Source: JBDTSW01 sp963807385
Lineage (GTDB): Bacteria > Actinomycetota > Thermoleophilia > Solirubrobacterales > 70-9
Assembly: GCA_963807385.1 (NCBI GenBank)
Contig: CAWEBQ010000002.1
Location: 124,001-188,000 of the forward strand
Length of the DNA: 64,000 nucleotides
Direction of reading: 5' to 3'
Within the stretch, counting starts at the first letter, position 1; each line of letters begins with the position of its first letter. Below are positions 35,365-42,736 of the stretch, in pieces. Below the pieces are notes generated by a model. It made no database searches. It was not told the origin of the DNA and saw nothing but the letters and a program-made list of their open reading frames with translations. Position numbers and translations under genes: made by a program.

Positions 35365-36342
35365 TCAGATCAGCTCGGCCGCGGCCTCCAGGGCACCGTC
35401 GTAGTCGGTGCCGGGAATGCCGCCCACGCACGGCGAGGTGGCGCCGGCGTCGCGGTAGCGCGCCACCGCATCGCGGATCCTGTCGGCGTCACCGATCCCG
35501 GCGAGCGAGTCGAGGAGTTCCTCGGAGAGCCCCGCCTTCGCCCTCTCGGGGTCGCCCGCGGCCATGCCCTCATCGAAGGCCGCGATGTCGGCCTCGAACC
35601 CGGAGCGCTCCAGCATCGAGCGGTAGAAGGGGAGGGAGGCGTATGGCACGAGGTCCTGGCGCATCGAGTCGAGCGCCGCCTGGCGGTCGTCGGCGAGTCC
35701 CACCGGAACGGCCGCCACGACATCAAAGCCCTCCATCGACTTGCCGGCCCGCTGGCGGCCCTCGGTGACCGCGGGAAGCACCACGTCACGCACGTAGTCC
35801 GGGTTGCAGAGCCAGAGCATGACTCCGTCGCCGATCTCGCCCGCGAGCTTCAGCATGTTGGGCGATAGCGCCGCTATGTAGAGCGGCAGATCCGGACGCG
35901 GCGGGTACCCCATGAACTGGAAGCGGGTGTTGAAGAACTCGCCCTCGGGCGGCGCCTCGCCGTCCAGGATCGCCCGCACGACTCCGGCGTACTCGCGCAT
36001 CTGCGCGACCGGCTTGACGATCTGCGAGTCGAACCAGTGCTCGACCGTGACCCGGTGGGAGACGCCCAGGCCCAGCACCATCCGCCCGCCGGAGTACTCG
36101 TCGATGGTGGCGGCGGTCTGCGCGGTGGAGGCCGGGGTGCGCGAGAAGATCGGCAGGACGCCCGTTCCCAGCCGCACCCGCTCGGTCGCCGCCGCGTAGG
36201 CGGTCAGGACCGTCAGCGAGTCCCGCTGGGCGATGTGGGTCGTGTAGACGGAGTCAAAGCCGAGACCCTCGGCCAGCCGCGCGCGCGCCACGCCCTTGTC
36301 GAGCCGCTTGCCGGGCGAGATGAATGCGCCGATGCCGGACAC
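35365..36342 (-). CDS. LLM-class F420-dependent oxidoreductase
   Basis: GTG 36342 (VSGIGAFISPGKRLDKGVAR) gives 325 residues; a TTG at 36363 is possible but would overlap the divergent gene. TIM-barrel luciferase-like landmarks: AEGLGFDSVYTTHIAQRDSL, RVRLGTGVLPIFSRTP, EYSGGRMVLGLGVSH, YIAALSPNMLKLAGEIGDGV. Family members use reduced F420 (or FMN) to reduce or oxidise varied substrates. F420 is likely because this genome makes it (fbiC, cofCDE at 58-63 kb). Substrate unknown. The 20-base gap to the next gene holds both promoters. Confidence 0.8.
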   Translation of the reverse strand: MSGIGAFISPGKRLDKGVARARLAEGLGFDSVYTTHIAQRDSLTVLTAYAAATERVRLGTGVLPIFSRTPASTAQTAATIDEYSGGRMVLGLGVSHRVTVEHWFDSQIVKPVAQMREYAGVVRAILDGEAPPEGEFFNTRFQFMGYPPRPDLPLYIAALSPNMLKLAGEIGDGVMLWLCNPDYVRDVVLPAVTEGRQRAGKSMEGFDVVAAVPVGLADDRQAALDSMRQDLVPYASLPFYRSMLERSGFEADIAAFDEGMAAGDPERAKAGLSEELLDSLAGIGDADRIRDAVARYRDAGATSPCVGGIPGTDYDGALEAAAELI

Positions 36343-36362
36343 GGATGGGTTATATCTGGGCA

Positions 36363-36866
36363 ATGGTGATCGCGATCGAACAGACGAGCGTCGTGCCCGC
36401 GGATGCGGCCTCCGTGTGGGCGCGCGTCATCACGGAGGAGGGCATCAATCACGAGATGGGGCCCTGGCTTCGGATGACGGTGCCGCCCGGCCTCCGGGGC
36501 GCCACGATCGACGACGTCGAGCTCGGCAGGCCGCTCGGCCGGGCCTGGCTCCTGGCGCTCCGGATGGTCCCGGTTGACTACGACGACCTCAGTCTCGTTG
36601 AGGTCGAGCCGGGGCGCAGGTTCCTGGAACGCTCCTCGATGCTCTCGATGAGCCTCTGGCAGCACGAGCGGGTGATCGAGCCCGACGGCGAGAACGCCGC
36701 CCGCGTCACGGACAGGCTGACCTTCGAGCTGCGGCGCCTCCCTGGCGTGATCCCGGGCGCGCGGCGGGTGGCGGCGTGGATGGTCGCGCGGTTTTTCGCC
36801 CATCGCCATCGGCGTCTGGCGGCCTGGGCCGCACGAAGCCAGCGACTTGCATCATTCCGGCGTTAG
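36363..36866 (+). CDS. SRPBCC/START-like protein
   Basis: ATG 36363; an AT-rich TTATATC about 12 bases upstream suggests a -10 and a nearly leaderless start. The 167-residue protein has the N-terminal strand and helix VIAIEQTSVVPADAASVWAR, then a set of strands (MTVPPGLRGATIDDVELGRP, VDYDDLSLVEVEPGRRFLER, MSLWQHERVIE, RVTDRLTFELRR) and a C-terminal amphipathic helix, an order typical of SRPBCC ligand-binding folds. It lacks polyketide-cyclase partners. The hairpin that covers the next gene's ribosome site begins at its stop codon. Confidence 0.65.
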   Translation: MVIAIEQTSVVPADAASVWARVITEEGINHEMGPWLRMTVPPGLRGATIDDVELGRPLGRAWLLALRMVPVDYDDLSLVEVEPGRRFLERSSMLSMSLWQHERVIEPDGENAARVTDRLTFELRRLPGVIPGARRVAAWMVARFFAHRHRRLAAWAARSQRLASFRR

Positions 36867-36885
36867 GAGGTCTAGAGTCCTCCTA
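36864..36885 (+). promoter_or_regulatory. Hairpin pairing AGGAGG with CCTCCT before the PAS gene
   Basis: TAGGAGG (36864-36870) and CCTCCTA (36879-36885) form a perfect 7-bp stem with an 8-base loop, one base before the ATG at 36887. The left arm contains a full Shine-Dalgarno sequence, the right arm its exact complement. The SD is about 16 bases from ATG. The structure could sequester the site or act as a terminator for the gene upstream, whose TAG is part of the stem. Confidence 0.5.
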
Positions 36886-36886
36886 G

Positions 36887-37669
36887 ATGGATACTGGACA
36901 GGCCGACGTTGCGGTAGAGGGCCAACTGGCTGAGCTCCGGCTTATCCAGCGGATCGCGCGGGTCGCCGGCTGGGAGTGGGATATGGCCACCGACGAGGTG
37001 TCGTGGTCCCCCGAGATGTTCGAGTTCTTCGGGCAGGATCCCGAAAGCTTCGAGCTCACGTACGAGAGCTTTATCGCGTGCACCCATGCGGACGACCGTG
37101 GACACGTGCGAGCCACCGTGGAGCATGCCCAGGAGAAGGCGGAACCCTTCAAGTTCTCCCACCGGATCGTCCGCCCGGACGGGGAGGAGCGTCTCGCGCT
37201 CTGCAGGGTTCAGGTGCTGAGCGGGCCTGACGGCCGCGCGACGAGGATGGTGGGCGCGTCGCTCGACCTCTCGGACCTTCAGGGCGTCGGCGAGGAGTTG
37301 CAGGCAAGCCACGATCGGCTGGGGGCGGCCGAGAAGCTGGCTGGAGTCGGCGGCTTCGAGTACGACGCCGCGACCGACCGGGTCTCGTGGTCGAAGGGGA
37401 TGTACCGGCTGTTCGGCCTTCGCCCGGGGGACTTCGACGGGACCTTCGCGGCATACATCGAGCGCGTCCACCCGGACGAACGTGAGGCGCGCCGGGCCGA
37501 GCTGGAGCGGGCGCTGAAGGAGCGCTCGACCGTTGAGTCAAGCGCCCGTATCCGCCGCGGCGATGGCTCCTACGTCGCCATACGCTCGCGGGTCGAGGTG
37601 GTTGCGAGCGCCGAGGGCGCTCTCGGCTTGATCGGAGTGTGTTGGGCGGAGGGGAAGGCTTCCCCCTAG
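36887..37669 (+). CDS. Tandem PAS-domain protein without output domain
   Basis: The 260-residue protein has two PAS_3-type domains. The first is ARVAGWEWDMATDEVSWSPE to about residue 125, with FKFSHRIVRPDGEERLALCR as its PAC part. The second is AGVGGFEYDAATDRVSWSKG to the end, with ARIRRGDGSYVAIRSRVEV. A short helix (LQGVGEELQASHDRLGAAEK) joins them. No kinase, GGDEF, HTH or other output domain follows, so it probably acts by binding a partner or by small-molecule sensing in the cytosol. The hairpin across its ribosome site suggests control of translation. Confidence 0.8.
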   Translation: MDTGQADVAVEGQLAELRLIQRIARVAGWEWDMATDEVSWSPEMFEFFGQDPESFELTYESFIACTHADDRGHVRATVEHAQEKAEPFKFSHRIVRPDGEERLALCRVQVLSGPDGRATRMVGASLDLSDLQGVGEELQASHDRLGAAEKLAGVGGFEYDAATDRVSWSKGMYRLFGLRPGDFDGTFAAYIERVHPDEREARRAELERALKERSTVESSARIRRGDGSYVAIRSRVEVVASAEGALGLIGVCWAEGKASP

Positions 37670-37670
37670 C

Positions 37671-38237
37671 TCAGTGCGCCTCGTCCGCAGCGTGCGCGGG
37701 CGGGCGTGACTCCTCGGCCAAAGAGGTGAGCTCCAAGATCCCTCGGGAGGCGACCTCGAGCACCTCCGTCGCCTCCTGCGAGTTGCGTGCGTAGAGCTCG
37801 ACCAGCAGGTGGATGACGATCCGCTCCTCCTCGTGCTTGTGGAAGCGGACGTGTGTAAAGAACTCCCGGGTGCCCTGTTCGCCGAAGGCGGCATACGTGA
37901 GCGCGTCCGCCGCCTCGGGCCCGGAGCAGGTCTCGACCAGATCCTGATCGACGTTCACCGTGCAGGAGGCGACCCACGGCGTGCCCGCCACCATGCGCTC
38001 CCACCGATCCTCGATCGGCACCACGCGCCCCTCGTCGATCGTGAGGTGGGGCTGGTCGTGCATGCAATCCATGCACTGGACCACCGCCTCCTGAATTTCC
38101 TCAAGGCGGTCGGCCGCCTCGCCCGAATCCGGGTCGAGCTTGAGGATCGCGTCGTAGTGGACCTGCGCCTCGAGCCGCTGAGACCAGCACCGGTAACAGC
38201 GAAGCCAGGCGCTGCGATCACCGTTCATGCTCTCCAT
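37671..38237 (-). CDS. Uncharacterised protein with two CxxC motifs
   Basis: ATG 38237. I do not recognise the family. The N-terminal 75 residues carry WLRCYRCWSQRLEAQVHYDA and QCMDCMHDQPHL; together these two CxxC pairs could bind one zinc. Between them lies a helical hairpin with a TPR-like look (ILKLDPDSGEAADRLEEIQE). The C-terminal part is a predicted alpha+beta region (SCTVNVDQDLVETCSGPEAA, REFFTHVRFHKHEEERIVIH) with a long acidic helix. It is convergent to the PAS gene with one base between stops. No link to the mutase gene upstream is evident. Confidence 0.6.
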   Translation of the reverse strand: MESMNGDRSAWLRCYRCWSQRLEAQVHYDAILKLDPDSGEAADRLEEIQEAVVQCMDCMHDQPHLTIDEGRVVPIEDRWERMVAGTPWVASCTVNVDQDLVETCSGPEAADALTYAAFGEQGTREFFTHVRFHKHEEERIVIHLLVELYARNSQEATEVLEVASRGILELTSLAEESRPPAHAADEAH

Positions 38238-38270
38238 GCTCAATGAGCGTAGCGCCGCCGCGTGGGGTCG

Positions 38271-40280
38271 CTAGGCCGCAGCGGGTGCCTGCACGCCGTT
38301 GCGCGCGGCGACAAGGTCCACGATCTCGCCCATGATTCGGTTGAGGTCGAAGTCCTTGGGCGTGTAGACGCCGGCGACGCCGCTCTCGCGAAGCTCGGCG
38401 GCGTCGGCAAGCGGGATGATCCCGCCCACGACGACGGGTACGTCGGCGCCCTGCTCGGCCAGCAGGCGGACGGTCTCCGGGACCAGCTCGCGGTGGGAGC
38501 CGGAGAGGATTGAGAGGCCGACCACGTCCACGTCCTCCTGGATCGCCGAGGCGACGATCTGCTCCGGGGTCAGGCGGATTCCCTGGTAGATGACCTCCAT
38601 GCCGACGTCGCGGGCGCGGACCGCGATCTGCTCGGCGCCGTTGGAGTGCCCATCGAGCCCCGGCTTGCCGACAAGGATCCTCGGCCGATGGCCCAGGGCC
38701 TCGGCGAGAGCATCAACCCGCTCGCGCGTCGACGCGAGCCCGTCGGAGTTCCCGCCGCTGGCGCTGCCGGAGACCCCGGTCGGCGCCCGGTAGTCGCCGA
38801 AGACGTCGCGAAGGGTCTGCGCCCACTCCCCGGTCGTCGCGCCCGCCTTGGCGGCGGCGATCGTCGCAGGCATCACGTTCACGGAATCGTCGTTGGCGGC
38901 AGTGGCCAGCTCGGAGAGGGCCCGCTCGACCGCGGCGTCGTCCCGCTCGGCGCGCCAGGTCTGGAGCGCCTCGACGCGCTCGCGCTCGACGGCGGGGTCA
39001 GGGGTGAGGATGCCGCCATCGGCACCCGCCGTAAGCGGCGAGTCCTCCGTCTCGGTAAAGCGGTTCTGACCGACCACCGTCAGCTCCTCACGCTCGATCC
39101 GGCCGACGCGGTCGCGGTGTGAGCCGACGAGCTGGGCCTTCATATACGGGACCGCCTCCACCGCCCCGCCAGCCTCCTCCACGACCGACATCTCCTCGCG
39201 GGCGCCGGCGGTGAGCTCGGCGACGAGGCCGTCCATCACGTGTGAGCCCTCGAAGATGTCCGGGTACTCGAGCAGGTCGGTCTCGTAGGCGAGCACCTGC
39301 TGGATCCGCAGGCTCCACTGCTGATCCCAGGGCCGGGGAAGGCCCATCGCCTCGTTCCAGGCCGGGAGCTGGATCGCCCGGGCGCGGGCGTTCCGCCCCA
39401 GGGTCACGGCGAGCGCCTCGAGGACTATCCGCTGGACGTTGTTTTCGGGCTGGGCCTCGGTGAGCCCAAGGGAGTTCACCTGCACGCCGTAGCGCATGCG
39501 CAGGAACTTCGGGTCCGTCACGCCGTAGCGCTCACGGCCGATGCCCTCCCAGAGCGCGGACATCGCCCGGAGCTTGGCGTGCTCCTCCACGAACCGGACG
39601 CCGGCGTTGACGAAGAACGAGATCCGCCCGAATACCTTCGGGAAGTCCGCGGCGGCAACCTGTCGGCGGTCGCGGACCTCGTCGAGCACGGCGATGCCGG
39701 TGGACAGCGCGTAGGCGATCTCCTGGACCGGCGTGGCCCCGGCCTCCTGCAGGTGGTAGGAGCAGATGTTCGTCGGGTTCCAGCTCGGGAGCTCGTTGAC
39801 GGCGAAGGCGACGGTGTCGGCGATCAGGCGCATCGACGGGCCGGGCGGGAACGCGTAGGTGCCGCGCGAGAGGTACTCCTTGATGATGTCGTTCTGCGTG
39901 GTTCCCTTCAGGGCGGTGCGCTCAACGCCGTTCTCCTCCGCCACGGTCACGTACAGGCCGAGCAGCCACGCCGCAGTGGCGTTGATCGTCATCGACGTGT
40001 TCATCTCGTCGAGCGGGATGCCGTCCAGCAGGGCGTGCATGTCGCCCTTGTTGACGATCGAGACGCCCACCTTCCCGACCTCGCCCCGCGCGAGCACATG
40101 ATCGGGGTCGTATCCCGTCTGCGTGGGCAGGTCGAAGGCGATCGAGAGCCCGGTCTGTCCCTTGGCCAGGTTGCGCCTATACAGCGCGTTGGAACGGCGG
40201 GCATCGGAGTGCCCGGCGTACGTGCGCATGACCCAGGGACGGTCGGGCTCGGGCAGGCGGTGCTCGGCCATGCCAGGCAT
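38271..40280 (-). CDS. ecm: Ethylmalonyl-CoA mutase (MeaA-type, B12-dependent)
   Basis: The start is ATG 40280 or 40271. The N-terminus PWVMRTYAGHSDARRSNALY, then RRNLAKGQTGLSIAFDLPTQ and YDPDHVLARGEVGKVGVSI is the pattern of the MeaA/Ecm branch, not of methylmalonyl-CoA mutase. The substrate barrel continues with MNTSMTINATAAWLLGLYV, GTTQNDIIKEYLSRGTY and WNPTNICSYHLQEAGATPVQ. The C-terminal cobalamin domain has the D-x-H-x-x-G motif LDGHSNGAEQIAVRARDVGM and the later LSILSGSH and VVVGGIIP. At about 669 residues it is a single chain. It converts (2R)-ethylmalonyl-CoA to (2S)-methylsuccinyl-CoA, using adenosylcobalamin. The alternative is an isobutyryl- or methylmalonyl-CoA mutase; the sequence style argues against both. 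Confidence 0.88.
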   Translation of the reverse strand: MPGMAEHRLPEPDRPWVMRTYAGHSDARRSNALYRRNLAKGQTGLSIAFDLPTQTGYDPDHVLARGEVGKVGVSIVNKGDMHALLDGIPLDEMNTSMTINATAAWLLGLYVTVAEENGVERTALKGTTQNDIIKEYLSRGTYAFPPGPSMRLIADTVAFAVNELPSWNPTNICSYHLQEAGATPVQEIAYALSTGIAVLDEVRDRRQVAAADFPKVFGRISFFVNAGVRFVEEHAKLRAMSALWEGIGRERYGVTDPKFLRMRYGVQVNSLGLTEAQPENNVQRIVLEALAVTLGRNARARAIQLPAWNEAMGLPRPWDQQWSLRIQQVLAYETDLLEYPDIFEGSHVMDGLVAELTAGAREEMSVVEEAGGAVEAVPYMKAQLVGSHRDRVGRIEREELTVVGQNRFTETEDSPLTAGADGGILTPDPAVERERVEALQTWRAERDDAAVERALSELATAANDDSVNVMPATIAAAKAGATTGEWAQTLRDVFGDYRAPTGVSGSASGGNSDGLASTRERVDALAEALGHRPRILVGKPGLDGHSNGAEQIAVRARDVGMEVIYQGIRLTPEQIVASAIQEDVDVVGLSILSGSHRELVPETVRLLAEQGADVPVVVGGIIPLADAAELRESGVAGVYTPKDFDLNRIMGEIVDLVAARNGVQAPAAA

Positions 40281-40334
40281 TCTAGGCGGGTCGGGAGGCA
40301 CTTTTCGCTGGGTCAACGGTTACCCTGAGGGGCC

Positions 40335-41027
40335 ATGAGTACGCGCAGGGACCGCTCGAGACCGCTGTTCGCCGCCATTTTCGGCGCCGCAGTCTGCTGC
40401 GCGCTCGCCGCGACGGCCTACGGCTTCGTGCAGGTCTACGGCAACAACATCAACAACAGGCCCCAGTATCGGGAGATCAAGACGGTCACCAACAGCGACA
40501 AATGCAAGCGGCGCTTTCAGGAGGCTCGCAAGCAGATGGAGGTCACCGCCGTCGGCGGCCCTCGCCATTGCTTCTTCAAGCCCCCCGTGCAGGGCAGCGG
40601 GCCACATCCCGACCACCGCTGGGACGCCCGCGGGCGGATCCTCACCAAGACTGCATCGGCGATCCGGCTCGACGCCTACCTGTCGATGTCGGTTCGGGTC
40701 GGCGGCGGCGAGCGTTACGAGCTGCGGATCTTCCCCAAGGATCGCGAGTACGAGCTGCGCCGCAAGCCCGGTGGCGCGATGTTCCCCAAGACCGGAGGCA
40801 ACAATGCGATCAAGCCGATCGGCGAGGGGAACAACATGCGGGTACTGGTCACCGGCGCCAAGGTCCGGGCTCTGGTGAACGGCACCGAAGTCGCGGAGGT
40901 GACCGATCCGCAGCCCGGCGAGCTGCGCGGGGCGAAGGTTGAGTTCGGCGTCGGCAACCTTCGCAACACCGGCAAGTCCACGGTCGCGACGTTCGACGCC
41001 CTGAAGCTCTCCGTCCCGAACCCCTAA
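40335..41027 (+). CDS. Exported protein of unknown function, N-terminal anchor
   Basis: GAGGGG precedes ATG. A single hydrophobic segment (LFAAIFGAAVCCALAATAYG) after RDRSR makes a signal or anchor. The rest, about 190 residues, has two Cys (SDKCKRRF, RHCFFKPP) and a strand-rich end (YELRIFPKDREYELRRKP, MRVLVTGAKVRALVNGTEVA, RGAKVEFGVGNLRNTGK). The last region resembles the beta-sandwich of concanavalin/LamG-like domains that appears in 3-keto-disaccharide hydrolases and related secreted proteins. No catalytic set is visible. clpS follows 12 bases later. Confidence 0.6.
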   Translation: MSTRRDRSRPLFAAIFGAAVCCALAATAYGFVQVYGNNINNRPQYREIKTVTNSDKCKRRFQEARKQMEVTAVGGPRHCFFKPPVQGSGPHPDHRWDARGRILTKTASAIRLDAYLSMSVRVGGGERYELRIFPKDREYELRRKPGGAMFPKTGGNNAIKPIGEGNNMRVLVTGAKVRALVNGTEVAEVTDPQPGELRGAKVEFGVGNLRNTGKSTVATFDALKLSVPNP

Positions 41028-41039
41028 CGCCAAGCGGCC

Positions 41040-41330
41040 ATGGCGACCGAGACGATCGAGCGTCCCCGCACGTCCGGACCCGGGTCGGGGCTCGGAGGCG
41101 GGTGGCAGGTGATCGTCCTGAACGACGATCACAATACGTTCGACCACGTGGCAAGGACGCTCGCCAACGTCATCCCCGGGGTGGGCGTCGAAGCCGGCTA
41201 CCGGCTCGCCGACCAGATCCACGCGAGCGGCCAGGCGATCGTCTGGACCGGGCCGAGGGAGCCTGCGGAGCTCTACTGGGAGCAGCTCGACGGGGCCGGG
41301 CTAACGATGGCCCCGCTCGAGCAGCACTGA
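41040..41330 (+). CDS. clpS: ClpS-like adaptor of the Clp protease
   Basis: The 96-residue protein has the ClpS core after a 20-residue flexible arm: WQVIVLNDDHNTFDHVARTL, then EAGYRLADQIHASGQAIVWT and EPAELYWEQLDGAGLTMAPL. The N-D-D motif of VLNDD is the acidic site that grips N-terminal amino groups of N-degrons, and the glycine-rich arm is the part that enters ClpA/ClpC. It delivers substrates with bulky N-terminal residues to ClpC1P in actinobacteria. It probably shares a transcript with the exported protein upstream. Confidence 0.88.
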   Translation: MATETIERPRTSGPGSGLGGGWQVIVLNDDHNTFDHVARTLANVIPGVGVEAGYRLADQIHASGQAIVWTGPREPAELYWEQLDGAGLTMAPLEQH

Positions 41331-41337
41331 CCTGTGC

Positions 41338-41679
41338 TCAGGACACTCTTGGGTGAAGGCCCAGGAGCTGACCCGCCGGCGCGGGCGCGGTGGCGCTACG
41401 ACGGCGTAGTCTCCGCCCGCGTGCGCGGACCTGGCGCTTGCGGAGTTGCGCCGCGCGCAACTCGAGCAGGCTCACGAGTTCGGCGGTGCGGCTGAAAGGG
41501 TCAGCGACAGTGGCGCCCGAGGCGATCGAGATCGCCGCCAGCAGCGTGCCCTCCACCTCGGCGCCCAGAAGCGGGGCCGGCGGTGCTGCCGCGGACTCGA
41601 GCTCCGCCAGGCGATTGACAGCCTCCGAGTCCGTGGTGGTGAGCTGACGGATCGTGATTTTCGTGCCGGTGTTGTTCAT
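41338..41679 (-). CDS. Small conserved protein, divergent from LysR regulator
   Basis: The 113-residue protein has two regions. TKITIRQLTTTDSEAVNRLA, LLGAEVEGTLLAAISIASG and ATVADPFSRTAELVSLLELR form a compact alpha+beta unit that looks like the first part of a GNAT acetyltransferase without the acetyl-CoA-binding half. A basic tail follows (QLRKRQVRARGRRLRRR). Similar small proteins recur in Thermoleophilia and are unstudied. The gene is divergent from a LysR-type regulator with a 124-base gap carrying an inverted repeat, so it is the natural target of that regulator. Confidence 0.6.
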   Translation of the reverse strand: MNNTGTKITIRQLTTTDSEAVNRLAELESAAAPPAPLLGAEVEGTLLAAISIASGATVADPFSRTAELVSLLELRAAQLRKRQVRARGRRLRRRSATAPAPAGQLLGLHPRVS

Positions 41680-41759
41680 TTCTTACCTCCAGCCGTAAGA
41701 CGGTTCTGGATCCCCTTCTGTGAGATCGAGCCTGGGGTTTATCCTCCCGCGGCTCGCTG

Positions 41760-41805
41760 ATAAGTGCAACATGGATCTCTGTCGGACCTGATAAGCTGCA
41801 CTTAT
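41760..41805. promoter_or_regulatory. Inverted repeat in the LysR-regulator intergenic region
   Basis: ATAAGTGCA (41760-41768) and TGCACTTAT (41797-41805) are exact inverted repeats, 28 bases between arms. A second CTGATAAG (41788-41795) repeats the left flank CTGATAAG (41757-41764). The right arm reaches into the LysR ATG (41804), so binding there would repress its own gene. LysR proteins commonly bind such A/T-rich dyads in divergent gaps. Confidence 0.55.
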
Positions 41806-42733
41806 GCTCGATGTGAAGCGGTTGCGCATCCTCCGAGAGGTCGCCGCGCGCGGCTCGTTCTCGGCTGCGGCCGAGGAGCTGTACCTCTCACAGTCGGCCG
41901 TGAGCCAGCAGGTGGCGACGCTGGAGCGCGAGGTCGGCATGCCGCTGCTCAACCGCAGCACCTCGGGTCCGACGCTCACCAACGCTGGGCACGCCCTCGT
42001 CTCGCACGCCGACGCGGTGATCTGCCGGCTCGAGGAGGCCGAGCGCGAGCTGGCGGCGATTGCCGGCCTGGAGGGGGGCCGCCTCCGCCTTGTGAGCTTC
42101 CCGACGGCGAGCGCGACGCTCGTGACTCGCGCCGTCGGCACGTTCCGCGACAGGTTTCCGAGCGTCGAGCTACAGCTCGCGGAGGCCGAGCCGGAGGATT
42201 CGGTGCCGGCGCTCAAGTCCGGTGACTACGACCTCGCGCTTACCTACGACTACGAGTTCAAGCCGGACGCCCTCGACCGTGACACGGAGCGCCGGCTCCT
42301 GTTGGAGGAGGAGATGCAGCTCGCGCTGCCGCCCGGCCATCGGCTTACCGGTCGGAAGTCCGTCAGGCTCGAGGAGCTGGCCGACGAGGAGTGGCTCACC
42401 GGAGTCTCGTGTGGCTCCTGCCGGACCCACCTGATCGAGCTCTGCATGAGCGCCGGGTTCGACCCGAAGATCTCGTTCGAGAGCGACGACTACCAGACGC
42501 TGCAGGGGCTGGTCGCGGCGGGGATGGGCGTGACCCTGCTGCCCGAGCTCGCGCTTGCCGGCCGCCACTCGGATCTGGAGCTGCGCCCGGTCGCCCCGAA
42601 GCCTCCGGGGCGCCGTGTGTGGGCGACGACGCTTGCCGCGGGCTCGCGCCCGCCGGCGACCGACGCGATGCTCGACGTGCTGGGCGAGGTCGCCGAGCGC
42701 TTCCAGGCGGGCACGCTCCGCGCCGTCGCCTAG
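41804..42733 (+). CDS. LysR-type transcriptional regulator
   Basis: The 309-residue protein has the N-terminal LysR HTH (VKRLRILREVAARGSFSAAA, EELYLSQSAVSQQVATLERE) and a periplasmic-binding-like effector domain (GRLRLVSFPTASATLVTRAV, YDLALTYDYEFKPDALDRDT, VAAGMGVTLLPELALAGRHS). The effector is unknown. The likely target is the divergent small protein; the exact inverted repeat between them ends in its own start codon, which fits autorepression. An alternative target is the sulfatase gene downstream, but that is on the opposite strand and convergent. Confidence 0.88.
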   Translation: MLDVKRLRILREVAARGSFSAAAEELYLSQSAVSQQVATLEREVGMPLLNRSTSGPTLTNAGHALVSHADAVICRLEEAERELAAIAGLEGGRLRLVSFPTASATLVTRAVGTFRDRFPSVELQLAEAEPEDSVPALKSGDYDLALTYDYEFKPDALDRDTERRLLLEEEMQLALPPGHRLTGRKSVRLEELADEEWLTGVSCGSCRTHLIELCMSAGFDPKISFESDDYQTLQGLVAAGMGVTLLPELALAGRHSDLELRPVAPKPPGRRVWATTLAAGSRPPATDAMLDVLGEVAERFQAGTLRAVA

Positions 42734-42736
42734 CGC

